A stretch of 62,276 bases of DNA from JBCCOW01 sp039025855. Its GTDB lineage: Bacteria; Planctomycetota; Phycisphaerae; Phycisphaerales; Phycisphaeraceae. The translations under genes and the position numbers were made by a program. The notes under the pieces were generated by a model that had not been told where the DNA came from, searched no databases, and worked only from the letters and a program-made list of their open reading frames with translations. The stretch lies in contig JBCCNL010000020.1 of the NCBI GenBank assembly GCA_039025855.1, positions 1 through 62,276 on the forward strand. Reading direction: 5' to 3'. Positions 24,799-33,336 of this stretch are shown piece after piece (position 1 is the first letter of the stretch; each line of letters begins with the position of its first letter).

Positions 24799-26049
24799 CT
24801 ACGCGGCTTGCGGCTGGTCGAGCAGGTCTTCACGGATCTGCACGACGTCTGGCATGCGGGCGATGAAGGCGTCGATGAGGTCGGGGTCGAAGTGGGAGCC
24901 GGCGGACTCGCGGAGGATATGGATGCACTGGTCGAGGGGGAAGGCGGGCTTGTAGGGGCGTGCTGAGGAGAGGGCGTCGAAGACGTCGGCGACGGCGGTG
25001 ATGCGGCCCTCGAGGGGGATGTCTTCGCCGGCGAGGTTGTGGGGGTAGCCGGTCCCGTCCCATTTTTCGTGGTGGGTTTCGGCGATGGAGGCGGCGAGCT
25101 GGAGGACGTTGTAGCGGGAGGGGCCGATGATGCGGTTCCCGATCGCGCAGTGGTCGGTGGAGTCGGCGGTGCGTGCGGTTTCGAGTCGGCTGATGATGGA
25201 GGAGCCGCGCTGGGTGTGGTGGCGCATCTCGGCGTACTCTTCTTCGTTGAGCCGGCCGGGTTTGAGGAGGATGGCGTCGGGGATGCCGATCTTGCCCACG
25301 TCGTGGAGGGTCGAGGCGAGGGAGATGGCGTGGCAGCGGCTGGGCTCTAGGCCGATCTGTTCGGCGATGAGTTTGACGTAGGCGGCGACGCGTTGGACGT
25401 GTTTGCCGGTGTCGTCGTCGCGGAACTCGGCGGCACGGGCGAGGCAGTGGACGACCTCTTCGCGGGTCTGGGCGATTTCGTCGGTGCGTTCGCGGACGAG
25501 CTTCTCGAGTTCGAGCTTGTATTGCTCGAGTTCGTTCTGGGCGTCGTGGGTCCGGCGGAGGGCGTCGCGGAGTTCGATCTGGGCGACGACCTGTCGTCCG
25601 AGGGCGCGGAGGGTGTCTTGCTGGGTGTCGTCGAGGGTGCGTGGCTTGTAGTCGACGAGGCAGAGGGCGCCGAGGGCGAAGCCGGCGGGGTTGATCAGGG
25701 GGCAGCCGGCGTAGAAGCGGATGTGGGGTTCGTTCTTGACCGACGGCTTGTCTTTGAACCGGGGGTCCTGGCTGGCGTCTTCGACGATGAACAGGTCGTC
25801 GCCGCAGATGGTGTAGGTGCAGAAGGCGTTCTCGCGGTCGGTCTCGCAGACGTCGAGGCCGTAGCGGGCTTTGAACCAGTGCCGGTTGGCGTCGCCGAGG
25901 GTGACCAGGGCGATGGGGACATTGAAGTATTGGGTGGCGATGTGGACGAGGTCGTCGAAGGCCTGTTCGGCGGGGGTGTCGAGCAGGTCCAGATCGTGAA
26001 GCGCGTTGAGGCGTTCGGTTTCGTTGGCGGGGCGCGGGGCCTGCTCCAT
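24799..26049 (-). CDS. GAF and HD-GYP domain protein, predicted cyclic-di-GMP phosphodiesterase
   Basis: The 416-residue protein has an N-terminal GAF domain (about residues 20-170, with NVPIALVTLGDANRHWFKA), a coiled coil (RTHDAQNELEQYKLELEKL) and an HD-GYP domain. Metal-binding motifs are intact: LHDVGKIGIPDAILLKPG, the histidines in RHHTQRG and ETHHEKWDGTGYP, and VFDALSSARPYK. HD-GYP proteins hydrolyse c-di-GMP to GMP. A small-molecule or redox signal sensed by GAF probably sets its activity. It shares its GAF type with the neighbouring gene and sits between pdhA and pdhB. Confidence 0.93.
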   Translation of the reverse strand: MEQAPRPANETERLNALHDLDLLDTPAEQAFDDLVHIATQYFNVPIALVTLGDANRHWFKARYGLDVCETDRENAFCTYTICGDDLFIVEDASQDPRFKDKPSVKNEPHIRFYAGCPLINPAGFALGALCLVDYKPRTLDDTQQDTLRALGRQVVAQIELRDALRRTHDAQNELEQYKLELEKLVRERTDEIAQTREEVVHCLARAAEFRDDDTGKHVQRVAAYVKLIAEQIGLEPSRCHAISLASTLHDVGKIGIPDAILLKPGRLNEEEYAEMRHHTQRGSSIISRLETARTADSTDHCAIGNRIIGPSRYNVLQLAASIAETHHEKWDGTGYPHNLAGEDIPLEGRITAVADVFDALSSARPYKPAFPLDQCIHILRESAGSHFDPDLIDAFIARMPDVVQIREDLLDQPQAA

Positions 26050-26128
26050 AAGGGGAACATCGGGTGTTGCCCCGTTGCTCGTAAGCCGGGTTGAGGTTGA
26101 GCGTGGAAAGAGTTGCCCGACGGCGGGG

Positions 26129-26875
26129 TTATCGGCGGTTTTGGCGGGCGTTGCGTTTGCCGATCAGGGCGGCGGCGGGGATGAGGGCGCAGGCGATCAG
26201 GGCGGCGATGCCGAGCGTGGTGCTGCCGGCGTTGAAGTTGGCCAGCCCGATGGTGAGGAACGCCCACGCGGCGGCGGCGGCGTAGGTGATGGCCGTGGAG
26301 CGGTAGGCGACGGCGGCGGCGAAGACGGTTCCGCCGAGGAGGGTGGGCAGGAGTGTGCTGAGGGTGGGGTTGTTGGGGAGCAGGGCGTAGGCGACGCCTA
26401 GCATGTTGGCGGCGGTGAGCCAGCCGGCGAGGGCGAACAGGGGCAAGGCCATGCCGCGTTCGGTGAGGGTTTTGGGGCGTTGTCGGCGGATGCGGGCGAG
26501 TGCAAAGAGCAGGGCGGTGAGGCCGGTGAGGAGCAGGAGGAAGCTGAAGAGGTCGAGGGCGACGAGGGGGACGTAGACCGCCCAGGCGGCATTGGCGGCG
26601 AAGGCGAGGGCGGCGGGGTAGCCGGTGCGTCGGAAGAGGGGGAGGTCGCGGTAGCGGGGCAGGGCCTGGGTGATGGCGTAGGCGAGGCAGCCGAGGAAGA
26701 GGGGGCCCCAGATGGCGAAGGCGTAGCCGGGTGGGGTGAGGGCGGTGCGCTGGGCGTCGGAGCGTGAGCCGATGTCTTCGGTGAGGCCCAGGAGGCGGGG
26801 CAGGTAGGGGAGTGTGACCTGAGCGAGGCAGGCGATCAGGACGACGGCGGCTCGGCGTTGATCACGTGACATCAT
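26129..26875 (-). CDS. TspO/MBR-like (tryptophan-rich sensory) membrane protein
   Basis: The 248-residue polytopic protein contains GYAFAIWGPLFLGCLAYA, close to the F-x-I-W motif of the long TspO-like family, and about seven helices. TspO proteins bind tetrapyrroles or sterols and act in stress responses; the longer family members are uncharacterised. The C terminus is basic (IGKRNARQNRR). The gene begins MMSRDQ at 26875, with ATG 26872 as an alternative. It lies between pdhA and the HD-GYP gene on the same strand. Confidence 0.75.
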   Translation of the reverse strand: MMSRDQRRAAVVLIACLAQVTLPYLPRLLGLTEDIGSRSDAQRTALTPPGYAFAIWGPLFLGCLAYAITQALPRYRDLPLFRRTGYPAALAFAANAAWAVYVPLVALDLFSFLLLLTGLTALLFALARIRRQRPKTLTERGMALPLFALAGWLTAANMLGVAYALLPNNPTLSTLLPTLLGGTVFAAAVAYRSTAITYAAAAAWAFLTIGLANFNAGSTTLGIAALIACALIPAAALIGKRNARQNRR

Positions 26876-26935
26876 CTAGCAGACGTCCGGGACGCTGCGT
26901 CCGTTTCGAGTCGAGGTGTGGTGTAGTGACCGCCG

Positions 26936-28087
26936 TTAACCGGTTGGGTTCGGGTTGGTCACGACGTCGGGGAGCTCACCCTTGAGGTAGGGGCCGTAGG
27001 GGTTGGCGTAGACGTCGGTGAACATCTCGGACTCAGGCAGGTCCGGTGAAGACTCGGCGAACTTGATGGAGTCGAGCGAGACGGCTTTGGCCTTCTTGTC
27101 GAGCTCGTCGATCTCATTCTGATCGGCGAGGGAGTTGTCGATCAGGTGGCGGACCAGGTTCTGGATGGGGTCTTGTTCCTTGAAGTCGCCGACCTCGTCC
27201 TTGGTCCGGTACTTCTGGGGGTCGGACATGGAGTGGCCCTGGTAGCGGTAGGTCTTGACGTTGATGAACGCGGGGCCGGGGGACTGGCCTTCGCGTTTGT
27301 ACTCGACGGTTTCTTTGCGGTCCCACTGCGGGTTCTTGGACGCGCGGGTGAGGGCGACCTGTTCGGCGAAGGTGTCGTAGACGGCGAGGACGTCGAGGCC
27401 GTCGCACTCGGCATAACGCATGCCGTAGGACATGGCTTTGGTTTCGAGGTCGTCGCCCATGGCGGTGCCGCGGTTGATGGCGGTGCCCATGGAGTAGCCG
27501 TTGTTCTCGAGGACGAAGATGACGGGGAGGTTGTAGATGGCCGCGAGGTTCATCGACTCGTGGAACGCGCCCTGGTTGAGGGCGCCGTCGCCGAGGTAGC
27601 AGAGCGCGACGTTGTCCTTATCTTCGTACTGGATGGCGAAGCCGAGCCCGACGCCGAGGGGGCACTGGCCGCCGACGATGGCGTGTCCGCCGTACATGTG
27701 GTTGGGCTTATCGAACATGTGCATCGAGCCGCCCTTGCCCTTGGCACAGCCGGTGAGCTTGCCGAACATCTCGGCCATGCAGTAGTGGGGGTGCATGCCC
27801 TTGGCCAGGGCAAGGCCGTGGTCGCGGTAGGCACCGACGACGGGGTCTTCGTGTTTGAGGGCAGCGACGGAGCCGACGGCGACGGCTTCCTGCCCGATGT
27901 AGATGTGGCAGAACCCGCCGATTTTTTGCTGCATGTACGCCTGCATCGTCTTCTCTTCGAAGCGGCGGATGAGCATCATGTCGTAGAGCATGCCGACGAG
28001 GCGGTCGGCGGGGAGGTCCTTGGCGGAGACAACGGCGGTCTCACCGGTGTCGGCGTCGGCGGGGGGCGGGGTGGTCGCGGTGGTCAT
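26936..28087 (-). CDS. pdhA: Pyruvate dehydrogenase E1 component, alpha subunit
   Basis: The 383-residue protein has the thiamine-diphosphate motif from LGDGALNQGAF to VFVLENNGYSMGT (GDG to NN), the pyruvate-binding start MLIRRFEEKTMQAYMQQKIG, and the phosphorylation-loop-like segment YRYQGHSMSDPQKYRTKDEV. It pairs with E1-beta encoded 3 kb downstream. The first 25 residues are a Pro/Thr/Asp-rich extension. The E1-alpha, E1-beta and E2 genes are in the usual order on one strand but separated by TspO, GAF/HD-GYP, GAF, membrane and PEP-CTERM-like genes. No E3 gene is present. Confidence 0.96.
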   Translation of the reverse strand: MTTATTPPPADADTGETAVVSAKDLPADRLVGMLYDMMLIRRFEEKTMQAYMQQKIGGFCHIYIGQEAVAVGSVAALKHEDPVVGAYRDHGLALAKGMHPHYCMAEMFGKLTGCAKGKGGSMHMFDKPNHMYGGHAIVGGQCPLGVGLGFAIQYEDKDNVALCYLGDGALNQGAFHESMNLAAIYNLPVIFVLENNGYSMGTAINRGTAMGDDLETKAMSYGMRYAECDGLDVLAVYDTFAEQVALTRASKNPQWDRKETVEYKREGQSPGPAFINVKTYRYQGHSMSDPQKYRTKDEVGDFKEQDPIQNLVRHLIDNSLADQNEIDELDKKAKAVSLDSIKFAESSPDLPESEMFTDVYANPYGPYLKGELPDVVTNPNPTG

Positions 28088-28237
28088 GAAAGGCTTTCGC
28101 GGGCTTTGTTCGGGTCGGGCATGCCGTGAGGGTGGATAAATGCAGTGTAGAGGTCGGTCCGGGCGTACGGCAAGTGTGTTCTACGGGATGTATCGGTAGG
28201 CCGGGCGTGGGGCTGCAGCGGGGCTGGGGCAGGTCGA

Positions 28238-28696
28238 TCAGTCCTCGCTGGGCTCGTAGCCGAGGGTTTCGAGTTCCTTGACGACTTTGCCCTTGGCGCT
28301 GATGGGGGCCAGTTCGCAGCCGTCGAGTTGGAAGCGGAGGCCTTTGGTCATGGACTTTTTGTAGCCGAGGACGGCTGCGCGGGGGATGACGGCGAGGGTG
28401 TCGTTGGGCTTGGTCTTTTTGATGTTCAGGGCCAGCAGGATGTCGTCGGGCATGTCGGCGACAGGCGTGGCCTCGACAGGCATCTCGAAGGACTTTTTGC
28501 GGGTGAGCAGGGCGTGGAGCAACGCGCCGAGCAAGCCGCCGGCTGCGCCGGCTGCGGCCCCGGACTGCCAGGTGTGTGAGCGGTAGAGCAGGTAGAGCCC
28601 GTCGGCGTCGATGTGGACCGAGCCGGCGATGATCGCGCCCTTGGAGGCGTCGTGCCCGGTGAACTTGTAGGACTTGCTGAGGAGTTGGGGTTCCAT
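28238..28696 (-). CDS. Hypothetical protein
   Basis: The 152-residue protein begins MEPQLLSKSYKFTGHDASKG and has one glycine-rich hydrophobic stretch (SGAAAGAAGGLLGALLHALL), then a lysine-rich domain (LNIKKTKPNDTLAVIPRAAV). No family is recognised. It resembles small proteins with a bPH-like or GRAM-like beta domain, but that is a guess. It is on the same strand as the downstream pdhA, about 150 bp away. Confidence 0.6.
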   Translation of the reverse strand: MEPQLLSKSYKFTGHDASKGAIIAGSVHIDADGLYLLYRSHTWQSGAAAGAAGGLLGALLHALLTRKKSFEMPVEATPVADMPDDILLALNIKKTKPNDTLAVIPRAAVLGYKKSMTKGLRFQLDGCELAPISAKGKVVKELETLGYEPSED

Positions 28697-28715
28697 AGAC
28701 GACGCTGTTCGTGGA

Positions 28716-29792
28716 TCACGGGATCAACACGAGCTTACCGATGTGCTGGTTTTTGGCCATCACCGCGTGGGCGTGCTGGACATCGGCGAGGGGGAAGGTG
28801 GCGGCGAGATGCTGGGTGTAAATGCCGTTGGCGAAGCCGTCGAGGACGAGCTGGGCCTGGGGCTTCCAGTGCTCGGGGCCGGCCTGTCGGAGCTCGGTCA
28901 TGGCGTAGCCGCGGACGGTGCCTTTTTTGCGGATGAGGGTGCCGAGGTTGACGGGAGCGGGCGTGCCGAGGAGGCCATAGATGTAGACGGTGCCGAGCTC
29001 GGCCAGGGCGGTGATTTCATGCGAGAGGTATTGGCCTGCGCCAACGCAGTCGAAGAAGACGTCGACGCCGCGGCCGTCGGTGAGGCGGAACAGGTCGCGG
29101 TAGAACGGCAGCAGCGTCCGGTCGGCCTGCGGGGTGGGGGCGTGGGTAGCGAGGAGGTGGTCGTAGCGGGCGGTGGGCAGGGCGCGGATGGCGTCGAGCT
29201 TGGCGGGGGACGAGGTGAGCCCGATGGTGGTGGCGCCCATTGATTTGGCGACCTGGGTAGCGGCGAGTGCGACAGAAGAGGACGCGGCGGAGAAGGCGAC
29301 GACGCGGCGGTCGTCGGGTTGCTCGTGTAGACGGTGGAGCCAGTGGAGGCAGCCGTGTGCGGTGAGATAGGGCAGCCAGAGGGCGCCGAGCTGGTCGTCG
29401 GGGACGGCGTCAGGGACGGGCATGACGCACTCGGCGGGGCAGATGTAGTGGGAGCGGTAGCTGCCGCCGTGGGCGGGTTCGGATTCGGCGTCGGAGGGTG
29501 GACGGGTCACGCCCGGCGTGAGGGTGACGCGGTCGCCGGGCTTGAGGGTGGTGACGCTGGAGCCGATGGCTTCGAGGATGCCGCCGCCCTCGAGGCCGGG
29601 CGTGAAGGGTGGGTCGCCGGTGGAGAGCTTGTACTGGCCTTCGCGTCCCATGATCTCGGCGCGGTTCATCCCGATGGAGGTTATGCGGACGAGCACGTCG
29701 TCGGGCCCGAGGTCGTCGGTGGTGGGCGTGGGTTCGTCGAGGACCTGGAGGACTTCGGGGCCGCCGAACTGTTCGATGAGGACGCGCTGCAT
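28716..29792 (-). CDS. Zinc-free MDR quinone oxidoreductase/alcohol dehydrogenase-like
   Basis: The protein has the medium-chain dehydrogenase fold with the quinone-reductase start (QRVLIEQFGGPEVLQVLDEP), the GDRVTLTPG turn, a Rossmann domain (VVAFSAASSSVALAATQVAK, with variant AASSSV) and the catalytic-domain segment GVDVFFDCVGAGQYL. The usual zinc ligands are not evident, as in QOR-type members. It probably reduces quinones or enals with NADPH. ATG 29792 is preferred; the same frame extends to 29807 but would overlap the divergent gene. Confidence 0.88.
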   Translation of the reverse strand: MQRVLIEQFGGPEVLQVLDEPTPTTDDLGPDDVLVRITSIGMNRAEIMGREGQYKLSTGDPPFTPGLEGGGILEAIGSSVTTLKPGDRVTLTPGVTRPPSDAESEPAHGGSYRSHYICPAECVMPVPDAVPDDQLGALWLPYLTAHGCLHWLHRLHEQPDDRRVVAFSAASSSVALAATQVAKSMGATTIGLTSSPAKLDAIRALPTARYDHLLATHAPTPQADRTLLPFYRDLFRLTDGRGVDVFFDCVGAGQYLSHEITALAELGTVYIYGLLGTPAPVNLGTLIRKKGTVRGYAMTELRQAGPEHWKPQAQLVLDGFANGIYTQHLAATFPLADVQHAHAVMAKNQHIGKLVLIP

Positions 29793-29801
29793 GGGGGTAT
29801 T

Positions 29802-30068
29802 ATGCAAACGATGGTTTTTACGGGGACACTCACAGTGCAGTGGTGGTTGGCGATGGCGATTGTCGCGATCGCCCTTGTGTTGATCTCGCTAACCCCACAC
29901 ATTGTGTATTGGGTTGCGGAGCAGCGAGTCGCCTACGCTGGCAAATTCATGCGTATTGTCATTTATGCCGCACGTGTTTTAGTGGTTCTGTTCGTCGTTG
30001 CTTTCGTTTGTGTCGCCGCGTGGTCGGTCTGGAATTTTGGCTTCGGTTACGGCGAGTTACTCCCGTGA
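29802..30068 (+). CDS. Small two-helix membrane protein
   Basis: This 88-residue frame starts MQTMVFTGTLTVQWW and has two hydrophobic helices (LAMAIVAIALVLISLTPHIV, VLVVLFVVAFVCVAAWSVW). Its base composition is visibly lower in GC than its neighbours, as is the 70 bp after it, which suggests recent acquisition. It starts only 9 bp from the divergent oxidoreductase gene. No family is recognised. Confidence 0.6.
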   Translation: MQTMVFTGTLTVQWWLAMAIVAIALVLISLTPHIVYWVAEQRVAYAGKFMRIVIYAARVLVVLFVVAFVCVAAWSVWNFGFGYGELLP

Positions 30069-30140
30069 TATGAAGAAGTTTGCAGACAACACGTTGCAAT
30101 TGAGAGATGTATACGTGATGAATGGGTGAGGCCTGACGAT

Positions 30141-31475
30141 TCAGGGGCGTTCGTCGAGTAGGGCGCGGTGGCGGGCGAGGATCGCGTGGTGCTGGGACCG
30201 TGAGGCGAGGTTGACCATTTCACCGGGGTCGGCGTGGCGGTCGGTGAGTTGTTCGTTGTGCTGGCCGAAGTCGTAGCGGGTGTACTTGTGGGAGTCGGTG
30301 ACGACGATGCGGCCGGCGGTGGAGAGGCCTTCGCCGAGGGGCAGGTGGGTTTCGAGGATGAGGTGATCGCGGGGTGGGTTGAGGGTGCTGTCAGGGCTGT
30401 GGATGAGTGGGGTGAGGTCGCGGCCGGGCAGGTCGGGCGGTGGGGTGATGTGGGCGAGGCCGCAGAGGGTGGGCAGGAGGTCGAGGCCGGCGTTGACGAG
30501 GGTCGCGTCCGTGTGGCCGGCGGTTTGGGTGTGCTGGGGGTGAGCGATGATGAAGGGAACGCGGACGGACTCGTCGTAGTGGGTCCACTTCTGTGCGAGC
30601 TGATGGCTTGCGGTGGCGTCGCCGTGGTCGGAGGCGAAGACGACGATGGTGTTGTCGGTTTGGCCGGAGGCGTGGAGGGCGGCGAGGACCTGGCCGATCT
30701 CGGTGTCGACCTTTTCGACCAGCCGGTGGTAGACGGCGCGGTATTGACGCCAGCGGTCGGGGTGGTAGGCGGTGGCGTGTTGGATGCGGGGGTTGTGTTC
30801 GCGGAAGCGGGTGATGGCCTGGGGCTCTTCGGGTGCGGGGGGGTGGTTGGCGGGGAGGCTGGGCCAGTCGGTGGGGTTGGGGCTGATCTCGACCTCGCCC
30901 CAGGGCAGGGGCTGGTTTCGGCCGTGCTCGCAGATGTTGTGGGGGTTGTCGAAGGAGGCGACGAGGAGCCAGGGCTGGTTGTGTTTGGGGGCGTCGGTGA
31001 TGAAGTCGGCGGCGGCCTTGGGGAGCTGTTGGTCGTTGAAGGAGCAGATAGGCTCGAATGCGAAGTCGGGGAAGTCGGGATCTCTGGTCGGGTCGGGGTA
31101 CGAGATGCCGCCGGGCCCGATGTGCCACTTGCCGCCCCAAGCGGTGCGGTAGCCGGCGTTGCGGAAGAGGTGGCCAAGGGTTTGGACGCGGGCGTTGTCG
31201 GACCAGGTGACGGCGTTTTTGGAGATGCCGAGGGCTGAGGGGTATTGGCCGGAGATCATCGCGGCGCGAGAGGGGGTGCAGAGGGGGAACGCGCAGTGCG
31301 CCTGGGTGAAGCGGACGCCACGTGCGGCGAGGGCGTCTACGTGCGGGGTGTGGAGGTCTGCGTTGCCGGCGCAGGACATCGCGTCGCGGGACTGCTGGTC
31401 GGTGAAGAGGTAGAGGAGGTTGGGGCGTGACACGGGCAGGCCTGGGTAACGGCTCAGACTAAGCCACTTCAACAT
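30141..31475 (-). CDS. Sulfatase (arylsulfatase family, Cys-type)
   Basis: The protein contains the active-site signature C-T-P-S-R in LCTPSRAAMISGQYPS, which a formylglycine-generating enzyme converts to formylglycine, together with RPNLLYLFTDQQSRD (metal-binding Asp) and the later GGKWHIGPGG and SDHGDATASH motifs. It hydrolyses a sulfate ester; substrate is unknown, but marine polysaccharides are typical for planctomycetes. ATG 31475 gives a 14-residue leader without signal-peptide character; GTG 31433 (VSRPNLL) is a good alternative start. A GDSL hydrolase and an SMP-30 gene follow, hinting at carbohydrate use. Confidence 0.93.
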   Translation of the reverse strand: MLKWLSLSRYPGLPVSRPNLLYLFTDQQSRDAMSCAGNADLHTPHVDALAARGVRFTQAHCAFPLCTPSRAAMISGQYPSALGISKNAVTWSDNARVQTLGHLFRNAGYRTAWGGKWHIGPGGISYPDPTRDPDFPDFAFEPICSFNDQQLPKAAADFITDAPKHNQPWLLVASFDNPHNICEHGRNQPLPWGEVEISPNPTDWPSLPANHPPAPEEPQAITRFREHNPRIQHATAYHPDRWRQYRAVYHRLVEKVDTEIGQVLAALHASGQTDNTIVVFASDHGDATASHQLAQKWTHYDESVRVPFIIAHPQHTQTAGHTDATLVNAGLDLLPTLCGLAHITPPPDLPGRDLTPLIHSPDSTLNPPRDHLILETHLPLGEGLSTAGRIVVTDSHKYTRYDFGQHNEQLTDRHADPGEMVNLASRSQHHAILARHRALLDERP

Positions 31476-31514
31476 ACGGACGAGTGTCTGGCTTTGCAGG
31501 GGTATGCTGGCGGC

Positions 31515-32129
31515 ATGTCACGGGACGAGCAGGTGTTTGTGTATCGGCCGGCGGTGGTGGGGGGTGCGGTGCGTTATGTGTTGGCGGGGGATCGGTTGGT
31601 GCGGGAGGACGAGGCGGGGCGTGAGGAGGCGTCGTGGCGGTTTGCGGAGGTGGGCCGGGTGTACTGGAACACCTTCAAGAGCCAGCAGGTGGAGCAGCGG
31701 ACGCTGACGCTGGAGGCGAAGCACGGGGTAGGGCGGGGGTTACCGTGGAAGCGGCTTCGGCTGGGGTGCAACCGTGGGGAGGGCGAAGACCTGGAGGTGT
31801 TTCGCGGGTTGATTGCGGCGGTGTATGAGCGGTTGCAGGCCGAGCCGGAGCCGGCGGTGTTTGGGCTGGGGTATGGGGGCGGGGCGCACTGGTGGTTTTT
31901 TGGGATGGGCGTGTTCGCGGTGGGGTTGGGGGTGGGTTTGCCGGTGGCGGCGGTGTGGTCGGGGCGGGGGCACCGGCTGGCGACGCTGGAAGGGGCGGTG
32001 ATGGTGGGGATGATGCTGCTGATCGGGCTGCCGTTGGTGCTGGCGGGGCTACCGGGCCGGCGTCGGGCGGTGGCGGACGCGGCGGCGGGGCTGTCGGCGG
32101 AGGAGGTGTTGGTGTTGCTGCGGGGTTGA
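31515..32129 (+). CDS. Hypothetical two-helix membrane protein
   Basis: The protein has a soluble N-terminal domain of about 115 residues (YRPAVVGGAVRYVLAGDRLV, TFKSQQVEQRTLTLEAKHG) and two C-terminal membrane helices (WWFFGMGVFAVGLGVGLPVA, MVGMMLLIGLPLVLAGLPG). ATG 31515 begins MSRDEQVFVYRPA; the open frame reaches further upstream. No family is recognised. It ends 4 bp before the stop of the convergent SGNH hydrolase gene. Confidence 0.65.
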   Translation: MSRDEQVFVYRPAVVGGAVRYVLAGDRLVREDEAGREEASWRFAEVGRVYWNTFKSQQVEQRTLTLEAKHGVGRGLPWKRLRLGCNRGEGEDLEVFRGLIAAVYERLQAEPEPAVFGLGYGGGAHWWFFGMGVFAVGLGVGLPVAAVWSGRGHRLATLEGAVMVGMMLLIGLPLVLAGLPGRRRAVADAAAGLSAEEVLVLLRG

Positions 32130-32133
32130 GGGG

Positions 32134-33228
32134 TCAGGTAGGCGTGGCGGGCAGCAGCGGGCGGAGGGCGTCGGCGAGGTTTCGGCTCATTTCCATGAAC
32201 GCGAAGTCGCCGGGGTGGATGAGGTCGGCCGACTGGGCGTCGAAGTTGGGGAACAGGTCGGGGCCTTCGAGGAGGCGGGCGTTGGGGGTGGGGCAGGAGG
32301 CGACAGCGTCGCGGAGGTGTTGTCGGAACCGCTGGGCCTTGTTGTGCTTGTCGGCTCCGGGCAGGTCGGCGTGGTAGGGCCAGAGTGTGATGGCGGCGAC
32401 GGGTTTGCTGGGGTGGGCGGTGGCGATGGTGTGGACGGCATAGCGGACGCGTTCGGCGAAGACGTCATCGGGGAACTTCATCATGTTGACGGACAGGGCG
32501 AGGCAGGCGGCGTCCCAGTCCGGGCGTGCGGCGAGGTGGTCGATGAGCTGGGGCTCGCATTGGCAGGAGCCGGAGCTCCCGAGGTTGAGTGCGTCGGCCT
32601 GGAGCCGGGCGGCGGTGAGCGCGGGGTAGGTGAGGTGCGGGGAAGAGGCGCCGGCGCCTTGGGTGATGGACGTGCCGTAGAAGAGGACGCGGCGGGGAGG
32701 GAGTTGGTCCAGGTTGGGGGGTTTGAGGGTGACGCCGGGGTCGGGGGCGACATCGTGGAGGACGATGGGCCCGGCGTGAAGGGGCAGGAGGAGTCGGCGG
32801 ACGGTGGGGTCGAAGTCGGAGCGCTGGCGGCAGGCGTCGAGGTGTTCGGTGATGCGGGGCGGGTCGGCGCCGATGCGGAGTGCGGTGGGGGCTGATCCGA
32901 TCAGGGCCCGTGCGGGGTGGGTGAGCCCGGGCTCGACGAGGTCGGTGTGGTGGACGCCGCCGTTGTGCTGGAACCGGCCGCGGAAGAGGCAGACGGCGTG
33001 GTTGGGGGTCTGGGGGCTGGAGAGGGTGAGCGTGACCGGGCCGTCGGCGACCCAGCGGAGCTCGATGCCGGCGGGCTGGTGGGCGCGGGCTTGGGCGCCT
33101 TCGTTGAGGTGGGGGAGAAGGTCCCGGGGCAAGCGGATGAGGCTGACCGCGTCGGGCCCGGCACCGGGGACCGGGACGAGCTCGGCGGCGTTGTGGACGG
33201 CGAGGTTGTTCCAGATCGGTGTGGTCAT
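32134..33228 (-). CDS. SGNH/GDSL-type hydrolase
   Basis: The 364-residue protein has an N-terminal beta domain and a C-terminal SGNH domain. Block I appears as VLFYGTSITQGAGASSPH (catalytic Ser), block II as NLGSSGSCQCEP (Gly) and block V as DLIHPGDFAFMEM (Asp and His). The family covers esterases and carbohydrate deacetylases. No signal peptide is seen, so action may be on imported substrate. It lies among sulfatase, SMP-30 lactonase and glycosyltransferase genes. Confidence 0.88.
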   Translation of the reverse strand: MTTPIWNNLAVHNAAELVPVPGAGPDAVSLIRLPRDLLPHLNEGAQARAHQPAGIELRWVADGPVTLTLSSPQTPNHAVCLFRGRFQHNGGVHHTDLVEPGLTHPARALIGSAPTALRIGADPPRITEHLDACRQRSDFDPTVRRLLLPLHAGPIVLHDVAPDPGVTLKPPNLDQLPPRRVLFYGTSITQGAGASSPHLTYPALTAARLQADALNLGSSGSCQCEPQLIDHLAARPDWDAACLALSVNMMKFPDDVFAERVRYAVHTIATAHPSKPVAAITLWPYHADLPGADKHNKAQRFRQHLRDAVASCPTPNARLLEGPDLFPNFDAQSADLIHPGDFAFMEMSRNLADALRPLLPATPT

Positions 33229-33336
33229 GCGGTGCGGACGGCGTGCGGGCGGCGGGTGACGTGTGGAGTCGGCGGGTTAAGCTACCGGGCCGCTGTGGGT
33301 TTGGCTTGATGGCTTGCGCGTTGTTTGGAGATGGAT

